Assembly: GCF_000687165.1 (NCBI RefSeq)
Contig: NZ_KK366050.1
Location: forward strand, 81,985 to 145,984
DNA length: 64,000 bases
Source of the DNA: Paracidovorax oryzae ATCC 19882
GTDB lineage: Bacteria > Pseudomonadota > Gammaproteobacteria > Burkholderiales > Burkholderiaceae_C
Direction of reading: 5' to 3'
A program made the translations under genes and the position numbers. Positions 1-9,442 of the stretch are shown piece after piece; position 1 is the first letter of the stretch; the number at the start of each line of letters is the position of its first letter. The notes beneath the pieces were generated by a model. It searched no databases. It was not told the DNA's origin and saw only the letters and a program-made list of their open reading frames with translations.

Positions 1-377
1 CTCCCATTGCGGAGTGCAGCAGGGCCCGGATCATTGAGTCGGCGCCGCCGCAGCCCTGCCTGCGGTCCGCCGGCGCCACGGCCGGTTCCGGCCCTGATGC
101 CCCACGGGGCACCGGCGGAGTCCTCGCAGCCCCGACCTCTCCGCCGGGCGCCCCTCGCCCTTGCGCACCTTCTCGCGTGCCATGCGGGCCAAACCCCGGG
201 CCACCGCCCATCTTTTTTCCGGCAACGCCGGCGCATGCTTTTTCGCGGCGCCGCGCGGGGCCGCCGCATCAGGTTGCAGCCGATCGACCGGCCCCGTGCC
301 CGGAAGGCGATCCTGCGCCCAGGATCGCCGCCGGGCGTGTTCGTTCAACCCGTTCCAACCGAGGGAGGACCCACGAC
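1..377. other. upstream region without a recognisable gene
   Basis: About 377 bases before proV hold no reading frame that I recognise. The open frames here have strongly Arg/Pro/Ala-skewed translations typical of GC-rich non-coding frames. A short dyad (CCGGC-AAC-GCCGG, near 218-230) is followed a few bases later by CTTTTT, which could be a weak plus-strand terminator for a gene off the left edge. A good ribosome-binding sequence (GAGGGAGGA, 361-369) belongs to proV. No clear promoter was identified. Confidence 0.4.
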
Positions 378-1652
378 GTGGCCAAGCAAATCACCATCGA
401 CCATGTGTTCAAGGTATTCGGCGACGCGCCCGATACCGCGCTCGAACTCGTGCGCCAGGGCTGCAGCAAGCAGGAGATCCTGGAGCGCACGGGCCAATCC
501 ATCGGCGTCTTCGACGCCACCTTCACCATCGAGGCCGGCGAGATCTTCGTCGTCATGGGCCTGTCGGGCTCCGGCAAATCGACGCTGGTGCGCATGCTCA
601 ACCGCCTCATCGAGCCCACCGCGGGCCGCATCCTGGTCGAAGGCTCCGACATCAACGTGCTACCGGACCGCGCCCTGCGGGCGCTGCGCCGCAAGGACAT
701 CAGCATGGTGTTCCAGTCGTTCGCCCTGATGCCCCACATGACCGTGCTCGACAACACCGCATTCGGCCTGGAACTGGCGGGCGTGGCCCGCGCGGAGCGG
801 GAGCAGCAGGCCGCCGCCGCACTGGAGCAGGTGGGGCTCGCCGCCTGGGCGCAGAGCTATCCGGACGAACTCTCCGGCGGCATGCAGCAGCGCGTGGGGC
901 TGGCCCGCGCGCTGGCGTCCGATCCGTCCATCCTGCTGATGGACGAGGCCTTCTCGGCGCTCGACCCCATCATCCGCACCGAGATGCAGAGCGAACTGCT
1001 GCGGCTGCAGCAGATCCGCCGCCGCACCATCGTCTTCATCTCCCACGATCTCGACGAGGCCATGCGCATCGGCGACCGCATCGCCATCATGAAGGATGGC
1101 CACGTGGTGCAGGTCGGCACGCCGGACGAGATCCTGCGCAATCCGGCCAACGACTACGTGCGCAATTTCGTGCGCGGCGTGGACGCGGCCGCCGTGTTCA
1201 AGGCGGGCGACATCGCTCGCAAGCGGCTGACCGTGGTGCGCGAACACACCGACCGGGGCTGCCGCCCCGCGCTGCAGCTCATCGAGGGGCATGACGACAA
1301 CTTCGCCTACGTAGTCACGCCGGCGCAGCGATACCTGGGCACCGTGTCCGCCGATTCGCTGAGGGCCGCACTGCAGGGCCACTCGGGTCCGCTGGGGCTG
1401 CAGCATGCCTTCATCCCGGAGGTGGGCACGATCCCGTCCGATGCCCCCGTGGCCGACCTGTTCGGCCAGGTCGCGCAGGCTCCCTGCGCCCTCCCGGTGG
1501 TGGAGCCCGACGGCCGGTTCCGGGGCGTGGTCAGCAAGACCACGCTGCTGCGCTTCCTGGACCGGGATACCCCGCCCGTGCCGCCGACGGTACCGTCCAC
1601 CGCGCACGCGACCCGCCCCGCCGCATCCGAACCCGCCAGGAGCCACGCATGA
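378..1652 (+). CDS. proV: glycine betaine/proline ABC transporter ATPase ProV
   Basis: ATP-binding subunit of an osmoprotectant importer, energising uptake of glycine betaine or related quaternary amines at the inner membrane. Predicted 424 aa from a GTG start, chosen because GAGGGAGGA lies 8 bases upstream and the protein then begins at the usual ProV N-terminus. Visible motifs: Walker [10 protein letters not shown] (61-69), signature LSGGMQQ (165-171), Walker B ILLMDE (185-190), then the switch histidine in ISHD. The last ~140 residues match the tandem CBS-like regulatory region of ProV, which in relatives senses ionic strength. Its stop overlaps the proW start by 4 bases (ATGA), so proVWX is probably one operon. 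The substrate is inferred from family. Confidence 0.93.
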   Translation: MAKQITIDHVFKVFGDAPDTALELVRQGCSKQEILERTGQSIGVFDATFTIEAGEIFVVMGLSGSGKSTLVRMLNRLIEPTAGRILVEGSDINVLPDRALRALRRKDISMVFQSFALMPHMTVLDNTAFGLELAGVARAEREQQAAAALEQVGLAAWAQSYPDELSGGMQQRVGLARALASDPSILLMDEAFSALDPIIRTEMQSELLRLQQIRRRTIVFISHDLDEAMRIGDRIAIMKDGHVVQVGTPDEILRNPANDYVRNFVRGVDAAAVFKAGDIARKRLTVVREHTDRGCRPALQLIEGHDDNFAYVVTPAQRYLGTVSADSLRAALQGHSGPLGLQHAFIPEVGTIPSDAPVADLFGQVAQAPCALPVVEPDGRFRGVVSKTTLLRFLDRDTPPVPPTVPSTAHATRPAASEPARSHA

Positions 1653-3010
1653 ACGCCACCCCGACGCTTCCTCCTTCTTCCACCTCCACGGGTAACGACG
1701 CCCTGCAGGCGACCCAGGTGGCCCAGGCCCATCCCGCTCCGGCGCCCGACACCAACCCCTGGGCGACAGCTGGCGACGGCCCCGCCACCGTGGCTCCGCT
1801 CGGCACGCAGGCGGATCCTGCCACCGGCACGCCCCCCGCAGCACCCGATGCAGACCCCTGGGCCGCCTCCTCGGCCACCGGACCCGATGCCGGCGGCGCG
1901 GACTGGCTGCACGCCGCGCCCGACGCGGCCACCGGCAGCGCCACGCTGCCCCATGACGCCCTGGGCGGCGCGGGCGACCCGTCGCAGGCCGCAGGCGGCC
2001 TGCACCTGTCCCAGCTCTGGGACGGATCGCTTCCGGTGGAACACTGGATCAACCAGGGCCTGACCTGGACGGTGGAGCACTTCCGGCCCGCATTCCAGGC
2101 CGTGCGCGCGCCCGTGGACGCCACGCTCGCCGGCGTGCATTCGGTGCTCACGGGACTGCCCACCCTGGGCATGGTCGCCGTCGTGGGCCTGCTGGCATGG
2201 CAGTTCGCGGGCCGCGCGCTCGCCCTGGGCGCGGTGGTATCGCTGCTGCTGGTGGCGATGCTGGGCATCTGGCAGGAGGCGATGGTGACGCTGTCGCTCG
2301 TGCTCACCTCGCTGGCGTTCTGCCTGGTGCTGGGCCTGCCCCTGGGCATCCTGCTGGCCAGCAGCGACCGGGCACAGCGCCTGCTGCGCCCGGCGCTCGA
2401 TGCCATGCAGACCACCCCGGCCTTCGTGTACCTCGTTCCGGTGGTGATGCTTTTCGGCATCGGCAACGTGCCGGGCGTGGTGGTGACCATCGTGTTCGCG
2501 CTGCCGCCGCTGGTGCGCCTGACCAACCTGGGCCTGCGGCAGGTGCGCCCCGACCTGGTGGAAGCCGCCCGCGCCTACGGCGCCTCGCCGCTGCAGATGC
2601 TCTGGAAGGTGCAGCTGCCGCTGGCCATGCCGTCGATCATGGCCGGTATCAACCAGGCCCTGATGCTGTCGCTCTCGATGGTGGTGATCGCCTCGATGAT
2701 CGCCGTGGGCGGCCTGGGCCAGATGGTACTGCGCGGCATCGGCCGGCTGGACATGGGCCTGGCCACCGTGGGCGGCCTGGGCATCGTGCTGCTCGCGATC
2801 ACGCTGGACCGCATCACGCAGGCCATGGGCCAGCCGCGCCGCGGCGCACGCCACTGGTGGCAGACCGGCCCCGCCGGCCTGGCGGTGGCCGCCTTCACCG
2901 CGCTGCGCCCCTCCACGGGGCAAGCCCCCCGCGGCCGCACCGCCGCCGCGGAGCCCGCCCCCGCCCTGCCCGCCGCGGAACAGCCCGCGCTGGCGGGGGC
3001 CGCCCGCTGA
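1649..3010 (+). CDS. proW: glycine betaine/proline ABC transporter permease ProW
   Basis: Inner-membrane permease subunit, 453 aa, partner of ProV and ProX. Roughly residues 170-400 carry several hydrophobic helices and the permease EAA loop ([20 protein letters not shown]), which contacts the ATPase. The first ~120 residues are an unusual hydrophilic Ala/Pro/Thr/Gly-rich tail containing two similar (N/D)PWA units; the E. coli family member also has a periplasmic N-terminal tail, but of different composition. The C-terminus ends in another Ala/Pro-rich stretch. Translationally coupled to proV by a 4-base overlap and directly followed by proX. Confidence 0.92.
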   Translation: MNATPTLPPSSTSTGNDALQATQVAQAHPAPAPDTNPWATAGDGPATVAPLGTQADPATGTPPAAPDADPWAASSATGPDAGGADWLHAAPDAATGSATLPHDALGGAGDPSQAAGGLHLSQLWDGSLPVEHWINQGLTWTVEHFRPAFQAVRAPVDATLAGVHSVLTGLPTLGMVAVVGLLAWQFAGRALALGAVVSLLLVAMLGIWQEAMVTLSLVLTSLAFCLVLGLPLGILLASSDRAQRLLRPALDAMQTTPAFVYLVPVVMLFGIGNVPGVVVTIVFALPPLVRLTNLGLRQVRPDLVEAARAYGASPLQMLWKVQLPLAMPSIMAGINQALMLSLSMVVIASMIAVGGLGQMVLRGIGRLDMGLATVGGLGIVLLAITLDRITQAMGQPRRGARHWWQTGPAGLAVAAFTALRPSTGQAPRGRTAAAEPAPALPAAEQPALAGAAR

Positions 3011-3039
3011 TGCACTCCATCCAGGAACCACTTCACACC

Positions 3040-4083
3040 ATGCACATCACTTTCCAACGCTCCTTTCCCACTCCGGCGGGCATGCCGGCCTTCGCCCGTG
3101 CCGCCGCCTGTGCCTTCGCCCTGACCCTGGCCGCGCTGCCTGCCGGTGCGCAGTCCCTGCCCGGCAAGGGCATTTCCGTGCAGCCGCTGCAAAGCTCCAA
3201 TGCCGAGGAAACCTTCCAGACGCTGCTGGTGTCCCGCGCGCTGCAGAAGCTCGGCTACGAGGTGCAGCCCATCAAGGAGATCGAGTACGCCACGGCCCAT
3301 CTCGCGGTCGCCAACGGCGACGCCACCTTCATCGCCGACCACTGGGATCCGCTGCATGCCGACTTCTACAAGAATGCCGGCGGCGACGCGAAGCTCTGGC
3401 GCAAGGGGGCGTATTCGCCCAATGCGGTCCAGGGCTACCTGATCGACCGCAAGACCGCGGAGCAGTACAGGATCACCCACATCGACCAGCTCAAGGATCC
3501 GAAGCTCGCCAAGCTGTTCGACGCCAACGGCGACGGGCGCGCCGACCTCACGGGCTGCAATCCGGGCTGGGGCTGCGAGGCGGTCATCGAGCACCAGCTC
3601 AAGGATTTCGGCCTGTCGGGCACGGTCACGCACGTGCAGGGCAGCTACGCGGCGCTGATGGCCGACACCATCGCGCGCTACAAGCAGGGCAAGCCCATCC
3701 TCTACTACACCTGGACGCCCTACTGGGTGAGCGGCGTGCTGCGCCCCGGCCGGGACGTGGTATGGCTGCAGGTGCCCCGCTCCTCGCTTCCGGGCGAGCA
3801 GGCCGGCATCGACACCAAGCTGCCGGACGGCAAGAACTACGGCTTCGTGCCAAACGTGCAGAAGATCGTGGCGAACAAGGCCTTCACCGGGAAGAACCCG
3901 GCTGCGGCGAAGCTCTTCGAAGTGATGCAGTTGCCGGTGGCCGACATCAACGCGCAGAACCTCGCGATGCAGAAGGGCGAAAACCGGCAGACCGACATCG
4001 AGCGCCACGTGGACGGCTGGATCCGGGCGCACCAGCAGACCTTCGACGGCTGGATCGCGCAGGCGGCGGCAGCCGGCCACTGA
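3040..4083 (+). CDS. proX: glycine betaine-binding periplasmic protein ProX
   Basis: Substrate-binding component of the ProVWX importer. The precursor begins with a signal peptide: basic start, hydrophobic [18 protein letters not shown], cleavage probably after AQ or GAQ. Mature regions typical of the OpuAC/ProX family include [14 protein letters not shown] and [13 protein letters not shown], whose Trp residues are likely to form the aromatic cage around a quaternary amine. The start at 3040 gives 347 aa and has AGGAA 12 bases upstream. An in-frame ATG at 3010, overlapping the proW stop (TGATG), would add 10 residues and cannot be excluded. Likely last gene of the operon. Confidence 0.92.
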   Translation: MHITFQRSFPTPAGMPAFARAAACAFALTLAALPAGAQSLPGKGISVQPLQSSNAEETFQTLLVSRALQKLGYEVQPIKEIEYATAHLAVANGDATFIADHWDPLHADFYKNAGGDAKLWRKGAYSPNAVQGYLIDRKTAEQYRITHIDQLKDPKLAKLFDANGDGRADLTGCNPGWGCEAVIEHQLKDFGLSGTVTHVQGSYAALMADTIARYKQGKPILYYTWTPYWVSGVLRPGRDVVWLQVPRSSLPGEQAGIDTKLPDGKNYGFVPNVQKIVANKAFTGKNPAAAKLFEVMQLPVADINAQNLAMQKGENRQTDIERHVDGWIRAHQQTFDGWIAQAAAAGH

Positions 4084-4221
4084 GGCGGTCGCCCACGGGG
4101 GCCCGGGTCCATTTTTTCTCCTGAATCGGCGGGCACAGTCGAACCCATCCATACTGGAGGAACACAGACACCCGGCCGGCCCCGCGCCTGCCGGCACCCC
4201 TGGACCACGCAGCCCGAACCG

Positions 4222-5781
4222 ATGCCACGACTGACCCTGCAGAGCAAAGCCTTCCTCGCGCTCAGCATCCTGCTGGCCGTGCTGCTGGCACTGTTCGTGG
4301 GGTTCTCCCGCCTGGGCCTGCAGCGGGGACTGGGCCCCTACATCGCGGAGATCGAACTCGGCCGGCTGGACTGGCTCGCGGGGCGGCTGGAACAGGTCTA
4401 CGTGCTGCACGGCGGCTGGCAGACCCTGCGCACGCAGCCCGAGCTGTGGCGCCAGATGCACAAGCCCGGCGTGGCGCTGCCGCGGGCGACCTTCGGGCCC
4501 TCCCGGCCCACCCCAACTGCAAAGCATGGTGAGACATGCGACGTGGATGCCTATGCATTCGGCGACGGCAACCCGCCGTCCCCCGCCGGGGCGCCGTCCG
4601 GTAACGCCGCGCTCCCTCCCCCCGATCCCAACCAGCACGCGCTGTCGGTCCGCCTGGGGCTGATCGACAGCAACCGCCAGCTGGTCGCCGGCGTCCAGCC
4701 GGTGCAGGGCACGGCCCGGCGCGTGCTGCGCGGCCCCCGCGGCGAGGCCATCGGCCAGCTCGTGCTGCTGCCTCCGCTGGATGTGGAAACCGAGGCGGAC
4801 CAGGCCTTCCTGCGCGAGCAGCTGGTGTTCGTCGCCTGGACGGGCGCTGCCGGCCTGGTCCTGGCGCTCTGGCTGTCCTGGTGGCTGGCGCGGCGCTGGC
4901 TGGCCCCCATCGGTGCGCTGGTCCACGGGGCACGCCGGGTGGCCGGTGGACGGCTGGACACGCGCGTGCCGGTGCAGGGCGACGACGAACTGGCGCGACT
5001 CGCCTCCACGTTCAACGACATGGCGGAGCAGCTCGCGAACATGGAAGCCTCGCGCCGCCAGTGGATCGGCGACGTGGCGCACGAACTCCGCACGCCCCTG
5101 GCGGCCATGCGCGCGGAAATCGAGGCCGTGCAGGACGGCGTGCGCACCTTCGATGACAGGACGGCGCTGCGCCTGCACCGGCAGGTGATGCGGCTGATCC
5201 AGCTGGTGGGCGACCTGCGCGCGAGCCTGGACGCCGCGGGCGACGCCACGCCCACGGCCCCGGAACCCGTGCAGCCGCTGCCCCTGCTGTCGGAGGCCGT
5301 CGCCTCGATGCAGGCGCGCTTCGACAACACCGGCATCGCCCTGGACACGTCGGCCGTGGACGCCTGCGCGGGCAGCCATCCGCCGCCGGTGGTGAGGGGT
5401 GACCCGGCGCAACTGCACCGCGTGTACCTCAACCTGCTGGAAAACAGCCTGCGCTACACCGAGACGGGCGGCCGGCTCTGCATCGCCGCGCGCACCGAAC
5501 GCAAGGCGGGCGATGGTGCCTGGCTCGTGCTGCAATGGGACGATACGGCCCCCGGCGTCCCCGCACCGGAGCTGCCGCGCGTGTTCGACCGGCTCTACCG
5601 TGCCGAAGCCTCCCGCACCCGCGCCGCGGGCGACACCGGCGGCTCCGGCCTCGGGCTGGCCATCTGCCGGGCCATCGTGCAGGCGCACGGCGGACGGATC
5701 ACCGCCGAGGCCTCGCCGCTGGGCGGCCTGCGCATTCTTCTCACCCTGCCCTTGCTGGAGACACCCATCCATGAACGATGA
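4222..5781 (+). CDS. baeS: sensor histidine kinase, BaeS-like
   Basis: Inner-membrane envelope-stress type sensor kinase of 519 aa. Layout: N-terminal membrane helix (about 9-30); periplasmic region to about 200; second helix LVFVAWTGAAGLVLALWLSWWL; HAMP linker; DHp helix with phospho-acceptor His287 in DVAHELRTPL; HATPase domain with N box (NLLENSLRYTE) and G box (GSGLGLAI). The periplasmic part holds a short less GC-rich, Pro-rich stretch (roughly residues 92-135) that may be lineage-specific. The 3' end overlaps the response regulator gene by 11 bases, so the pair is co-translated. BaeS is the best match by layout; the stimulus is unknown. Confidence 0.8.
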   Translation: MPRLTLQSKAFLALSILLAVLLALFVGFSRLGLQRGLGPYIAEIELGRLDWLAGRLEQVYVLHGGWQTLRTQPELWRQMHKPGVALPRATFGPSRPTPTAKHGETCDVDAYAFGDGNPPSPAGAPSGNAALPPPDPNQHALSVRLGLIDSNRQLVAGVQPVQGTARRVLRGPRGEAIGQLVLLPPLDVETEADQAFLREQLVFVAWTGAAGLVLALWLSWWLARRWLAPIGALVHGARRVAGGRLDTRVPVQGDDELARLASTFNDMAEQLANMEASRRQWIGDVAHELRTPLAAMRAEIEAVQDGVRTFDDRTALRLHRQVMRLIQLVGDLRASLDAAGDATPTAPEPVQPLPLLSEAVASMQARFDNTGIALDTSAVDACAGSHPPPVVRGDPAQLHRVYLNLLENSLRYTETGGRLCIAARTERKAGDGAWLVLQWDDTAPGVPAPELPRVFDRLYRAEASRTRAAGDTGGSGLGLAICRAIVQAHGGRITAEASPLGGLRILLTLPLLETPIHER

Positions 5782-6469
5782 ACCCCAACACATTCTGGTG
5801 GTCGAGGACGAGCCCGACATCGCGGATGTCGTCCTGGACTACCTTCGGCATTCCGGCTTCGAGGCCGAACACGTGGCCGACGGCCATGCCGCGATCGCCC
5901 GCCTGACCGGGCCCACGCCGCCCGACCTCACCCTGCTCGACATCATGCTGCCCGGCATGGATGGGCTGGAAGTGCTCCGGCAGGCGCGCCGGCGCACCGA
6001 CCGCCCCATCATCATGCTCACGGCGCGGGTGGAGGAGGTGGACCGGCTGATCGGGCTGGAACTGGGCGCCGACGACTACATCTGCAAGCCTTTCTCGCCC
6101 CGCGAGGTCGTCGCCCGGGTGCGCACGGTGCTGCGACGCAGCACGGCCCATCCCTCGCCGGCCTCACCGGACGCGCCCCTGGTGCTGGACGAGGCGTTCT
6201 GGCAGGTGCACCTGCGTGGCACCCCCGTCTCGCTCACGCCGCGCGAGTTCCGCCTGCTGCAGGCCCTGGCGAGCCACAGCGGCCGGATCTTCTCGCGTGC
6301 CCAGCTGCTCGACATGGCATACGACGACACGCTCGACGTGAACGAACGCGCGATCGACAGCCACATCAAGAACCTGCGCCGCAAGCTGCGCGCCGCCGAC
6401 GGCAGCGACCACGAATGGATCCGGTCGGTCTATGGCGTGGGCTTCTCGCTGGAGCCGCCGCAGGAGTGA
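5771..6469 (+). CDS. baeR: OmpR-family response regulator, BaeR-like
   Basis: DNA-binding response regulator of 232 aa, partner of the overlapping kinase. Receiver domain about 6-120 with acidic pocket (E12/D13), phospho-acceptor Asp57 in LTLLDIMLPGMDG and conserved Lys106 (ICKPFSP). A winged-helix OmpR/PhoB output domain follows (about 135-230) with typical LTPREFRLLQAL and the recognition-helix region DSHIKNLRRKLR. The ATG at 5771 lies inside the kinase gene and gives the canonical receiver start. In relatives BaeR activates efflux pump genes; no pump is adjacent here, the RND system at 47.5 kb being a distant, unproven candidate target. Confidence 0.82.
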   Translation: MNDEPQHILVVEDEPDIADVVLDYLRHSGFEAEHVADGHAAIARLTGPTPPDLTLLDIMLPGMDGLEVLRQARRRTDRPIIMLTARVEEVDRLIGLELGADDYICKPFSPREVVARVRTVLRRSTAHPSPASPDAPLVLDEAFWQVHLRGTPVSLTPREFRLLQALASHSGRIFSRAQLLDMAYDDTLDVNERAIDSHIKNLRRKLRAADGSDHEWIRSVYGVGFSLEPPQE

Positions 6470-6585
6470 CGGGCCGGCCCGCCTGCGCTTCACGCTTCTT
6501 TCCCACCGGCGGGCTCTGGCGCTTCCTACAGCGCCGCGGCGCGAAACCGTGTGTGATGGTCCCAGATCCGCACACAGGCCCGTCC

Positions 6586-7803
6586 ATGTACCTCCCTGCC
6601 GACCCATCCGCCCGCTCCCGCGACGCCGGGCCCCGCCCCGCCCCGCCGCAGCGCCTGCCCGGCGGCCTGCGCTACGTCCACCCCGACACCCTGCCGGGAC
6701 TCACCCGGGTGTTGCGCGGCAAGCACTTCAAGTTCCGCACGCCCGACGGGCAATGGGTGACGGACGAGGAGGAGATCGCCCGCATCCGCAAGCTGGCGAT
6801 TCCCCCGGCCTACACGAATGTCTGGATCTGCCCGCTGCCCGAAGGCCACCTGCAGGCCACCGGGCTGGACGCGCGCGGGCGCCGGCAGTACCGCTACCAC
6901 CCCGAATGGCGCCAGCAGCGCGACGAGGCCAAGTTCGAACGCATGCAGGCCTTCGGCCGGGCCCTGCCCCGCATCCGGGCCCGGGTGGCGCGGGACCTCC
7001 AGCCGCGGCGCGGCGAGCCAGCGCTCTCGCGCGCGGTGGTGCTGGCGACCATCGTCCGGCTCCTGGACACCACCTTCCTGCGCGTGGGCAACGAAGAGTA
7101 CGCGGCCGCCAACCGCTCCTACGGCCTCACCACGCTGCGCAACCGGCACGCGGGCGTGCGCGGCAGCACGCTGACCCTGCGGTTTCGCGGCAAGAGCGGC
7201 GTGGAGCAGCAGGCGACCGTGGACGACCCGCGCGTGGCCCGCGTGGTACGCCGGTGCCAGCAGCTGCCGGGGCAGGAACTCTTCCAGTACGAGGACGAAG
7301 ACGGCACGCGGCACACCGTGGGCTCGGGCGACGTGAACGACTACCTGCACGAGATCGCAGGCACGGACGACAGCGCGCCGGGTGGCGGCATGCGCTTCAC
7401 CGCCAAGGATTTCCGGACCTGGCACGGCACGGCGCAGGCCCTGGAGCTCACGCGCATCGCCTGTACCCAGCCCGAGGGCGCCCCGGTCGCGACCGCCAAG
7501 CACATCCTGGCGGAAGTGGCGCGCCAGCTGGGCAACACGCCGGCGGTCTGCAAGAAGTCCTACATCCACCCCGCCGTGCTGGAACTCGGTTCGCGACTCG
7601 CGTCGGACGCGGGGCCCGGCATGCAGGCGGTGTGGGAGCGCATCGGCGAGCGCGCCGCCGGCGCCCGGGGCCTCAGCGCCGTGGAGCGCCGGCTGATGGC
7701 CTTCCTGCAGGACACGGCCCGGGCCCGGGCACGCGCCGACAGGAGAGGCCGCGCCCGGCCTGCCACGCCGGCCCGGCGCACGCGCCGCAAGGCGCAGGCC
7801 TGA
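6586..7803 (+). CDS. DNA topoisomerase IB
   Basis: Bacterial/poxvirus-type topoisomerase IB, which relaxes supercoils through a 3'-phosphotyrosyl intermediate. Recognisable blocks: N-terminal domain with IRKLAIPPAYTNVWICPLPEGHLQATGLDARGR-type sequence; catalytic core RVGNEEYA, LTLRFRGKSG, FTAKDFRTWHGT; and C-terminal KKSYIHP with likely nucleophile Tyr326. The tail is basic, Arg/Ala-rich and probably disordered. The ATG at 6586 gives 405 aa; an in-frame ATG at 6556 is an alternative and neither has a strong ribosome-binding site. About 116 bases separate it from baeR; it converges on fumC with 12 bases between stops. Confidence 0.88.
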   Translation: MYLPADPSARSRDAGPRPAPPQRLPGGLRYVHPDTLPGLTRVLRGKHFKFRTPDGQWVTDEEEIARIRKLAIPPAYTNVWICPLPEGHLQATGLDARGRRQYRYHPEWRQQRDEAKFERMQAFGRALPRIRARVARDLQPRRGEPALSRAVVLATIVRLLDTTFLRVGNEEYAAANRSYGLTTLRNRHAGVRGSTLTLRFRGKSGVEQQATVDDPRVARVVRRCQQLPGQELFQYEDEDGTRHTVGSGDVNDYLHEIAGTDDSAPGGGMRFTAKDFRTWHGTAQALELTRIACTQPEGAPVATAKHILAEVARQLGNTPAVCKKSYIHPAVLELGSRLASDAGPGMQAVWERIGERAAGARGLSAVERRLMAFLQDTARARARADRRGRARPATPARRTRRKAQA

Positions 7804-7815
7804 GCGGCTGCCGCG

Positions 7816-9201
7816 TCAGCGGCCCACCATGTTGCCGGGCACCACCCACTGGTCGAACTGCTCGCCCGTCACGTGGCCCGAAGCCACGGCCGCCTCGCGC
7901 AGCGAAGTCCCTTCCTTGTGGGCCTTCTTGGCGATGAAGGCGGCCTTGTCGTAGCCGATATGGGTATTGAGGGCCGTCACCAGCATCAGGGAGCGCTCCA
8001 CCAGTTCGCCGATGCGCTCGCGGTTCGGCTCGATGCCCACGGCGCAGTGGTCGTTGAAGCTCACCATGCCGTCGGCGAGCAGGCGCACGCTCTGCAGGAA
8101 GTTGTGGGCCACCATCGGGCGGAACACGTTCAGCTCGAAATTGCCGGAGGCGCCGCCGATGTTGATGGCCACGTCGTTGCCGAAGACCTGCGCCGCCAGC
8201 ATGGTCACGGCCTCGCTCTGCGTGGGATTCACCTTGCCCGGCATGATCGAGGAGCCCGGCTCGTTCTCGGGGATGGTGATCTCCCCGATGCCGCTGCGCG
8301 GGCCGCTGGCCAGCCAGCGCACGTCGTTGGCGATCTTCATCATGCTGGCCGCCAGCGTCTTGAGCGCACCGTGGGCATGCACCAGCGCGTCGCACGACGC
8401 GAGCGACTCGAACTTGTTGGGCGAGGTGACGAAGGGCAGCCCCGTCAGCCGGGCCAATTCCTTCGCCACGCCCTCGGCGTAGCCCTTGGGCGCGTTCAGC
8501 CCCGTGCCCACGGCGGTGCCGCCCAGCGCCAGTTCGCAGAGGTGTGGCAGCGCGTCGCGCACGTGCTTTTCGCCGTGCGCCAGTTGCGCCACCCAGCCGG
8601 AGATCTCCTGGCCGAGCGTGAGCGGGGTCGCATCCTGCAGGTGCGTGCGCCCGATCTTCACGATGCCGTCGAACTCCGCCGCCTTCTTCTCCAGGGTGGC
8701 GCGCAGCTTCGCGATGGCGGGCAGCAGGCGGTGGGTGAGCGCCTCCACGGCCGCCACGTGCATGGCCGTGGGGAACACGTCGTTGCTGGACTGGCTGCGG
8801 TTCACGTCGTCGTTGGGATGGACCGCCCGGCCCTCGCCGCGCTCGCCGCCGAGGATTTCGCTCGCGCGGTTGGCCAGCACCTCGTTCATGTTCATGTTGG
8901 TCTGCGTGCCGGAGCCGGTCTGCCAGACGACGAGCGGGAACTCGTCCGGATGGCGGCCGGCGGCCACCTCGTCGGCGGCGGCGATGATGGCCTCGGTCTT
9001 CTTCGCGTCCTGCAGGCCCAGGGCATGGTTCACGCTGGCCGAGGCACGCTTGACCAGGGCCAGGGCGTGGAGGATCTCGCGCGGCTGGCGCTCGCCGGAG
9101 ATGTCGAAATTCTGCAGCGAGCGCTGCGTCTGCGCGCCCCAGAGCCGGTGGGCCGGGACCTCGATGGGGCCGAAAGTATCGCGTTCCGTACGGGTGGACA
9201 T
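7816..9201 (-). CDS. fumC: fumarate hydratase class II (FumC)
   Basis: Iron-independent fumarase of the aspartase/fumarase superfamily, converting fumarate to malate in the TCA cycle; homotetramer, cytoplasmic. 461 aa, full length. Visible motifs: [35 protein letters not shown] (substrate-binding Ser/Asn/His), the mobile-loop family signature [11 protein letters not shown], and FELNVFRP. The ATG at 9201 gives the usual MS(T/E) N-terminus. A class I fumarase lies 2.5 kb to the right, so the genome has both oxygen-stable and Fe-S enzymes. Divergent from the GGDEF-EAL gene across 241 bases, which probably hold both promoters. Confidence 0.96.
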   Translation of the reverse strand: MSTRTERDTFGPIEVPAHRLWGAQTQRSLQNFDISGERQPREILHALALVKRASASVNHALGLQDAKKTEAIIAAADEVAAGRHPDEFPLVVWQTGSGTQTNMNMNEVLANRASEILGGERGEGRAVHPNDDVNRSQSSNDVFPTAMHVAAVEALTHRLLPAIAKLRATLEKKAAEFDGIVKIGRTHLQDATPLTLGQEISGWVAQLAHGEKHVRDALPHLCELALGGTAVGTGLNAPKGYAEGVAKELARLTGLPFVTSPNKFESLASCDALVHAHGALKTLAASMMKIANDVRWLASGPRSGIGEITIPENEPGSSIMPGKVNPTQSEAVTMLAAQVFGNDVAINIGGASGNFELNVFRPMVAHNFLQSVRLLADGMVSFNDHCAVGIEPNRERIGELVERSLMLVTALNTHIGYDKAAFIAKKAHKEGTSLREAAVASGHVTGEQFDQWVVPGNMVGR

Positions 9202-9442
9202 GGATGGATTTCCGCTGGATGGAAGATGTGAAGACTGGTGCAGCCACGCTGCGTGGGGTGCACCCCGGCAACGGCTGGCGCGTTCTCTACGGGGCCGCGC
9301 TGGCGAGGAAGCCTCGCCGCGCAGCATAAGCCAACGGAACGATTCTCATCCCGACCCCTCCTGCCAAGCCCCGGTGGCCTGCAAGGTCTGTAACCAATCG
9401 ATACACTAATGGACCGCGCTGCATGCTGCGGCCGCCCCCACC

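Noticed and set aside
31-348. 105-codon minus-strand open frame before proV
   Set aside because: Translation is Arg/Ala/Pro-rich without domain features; the region carries the proV ribosome-binding site and looks non-coding.
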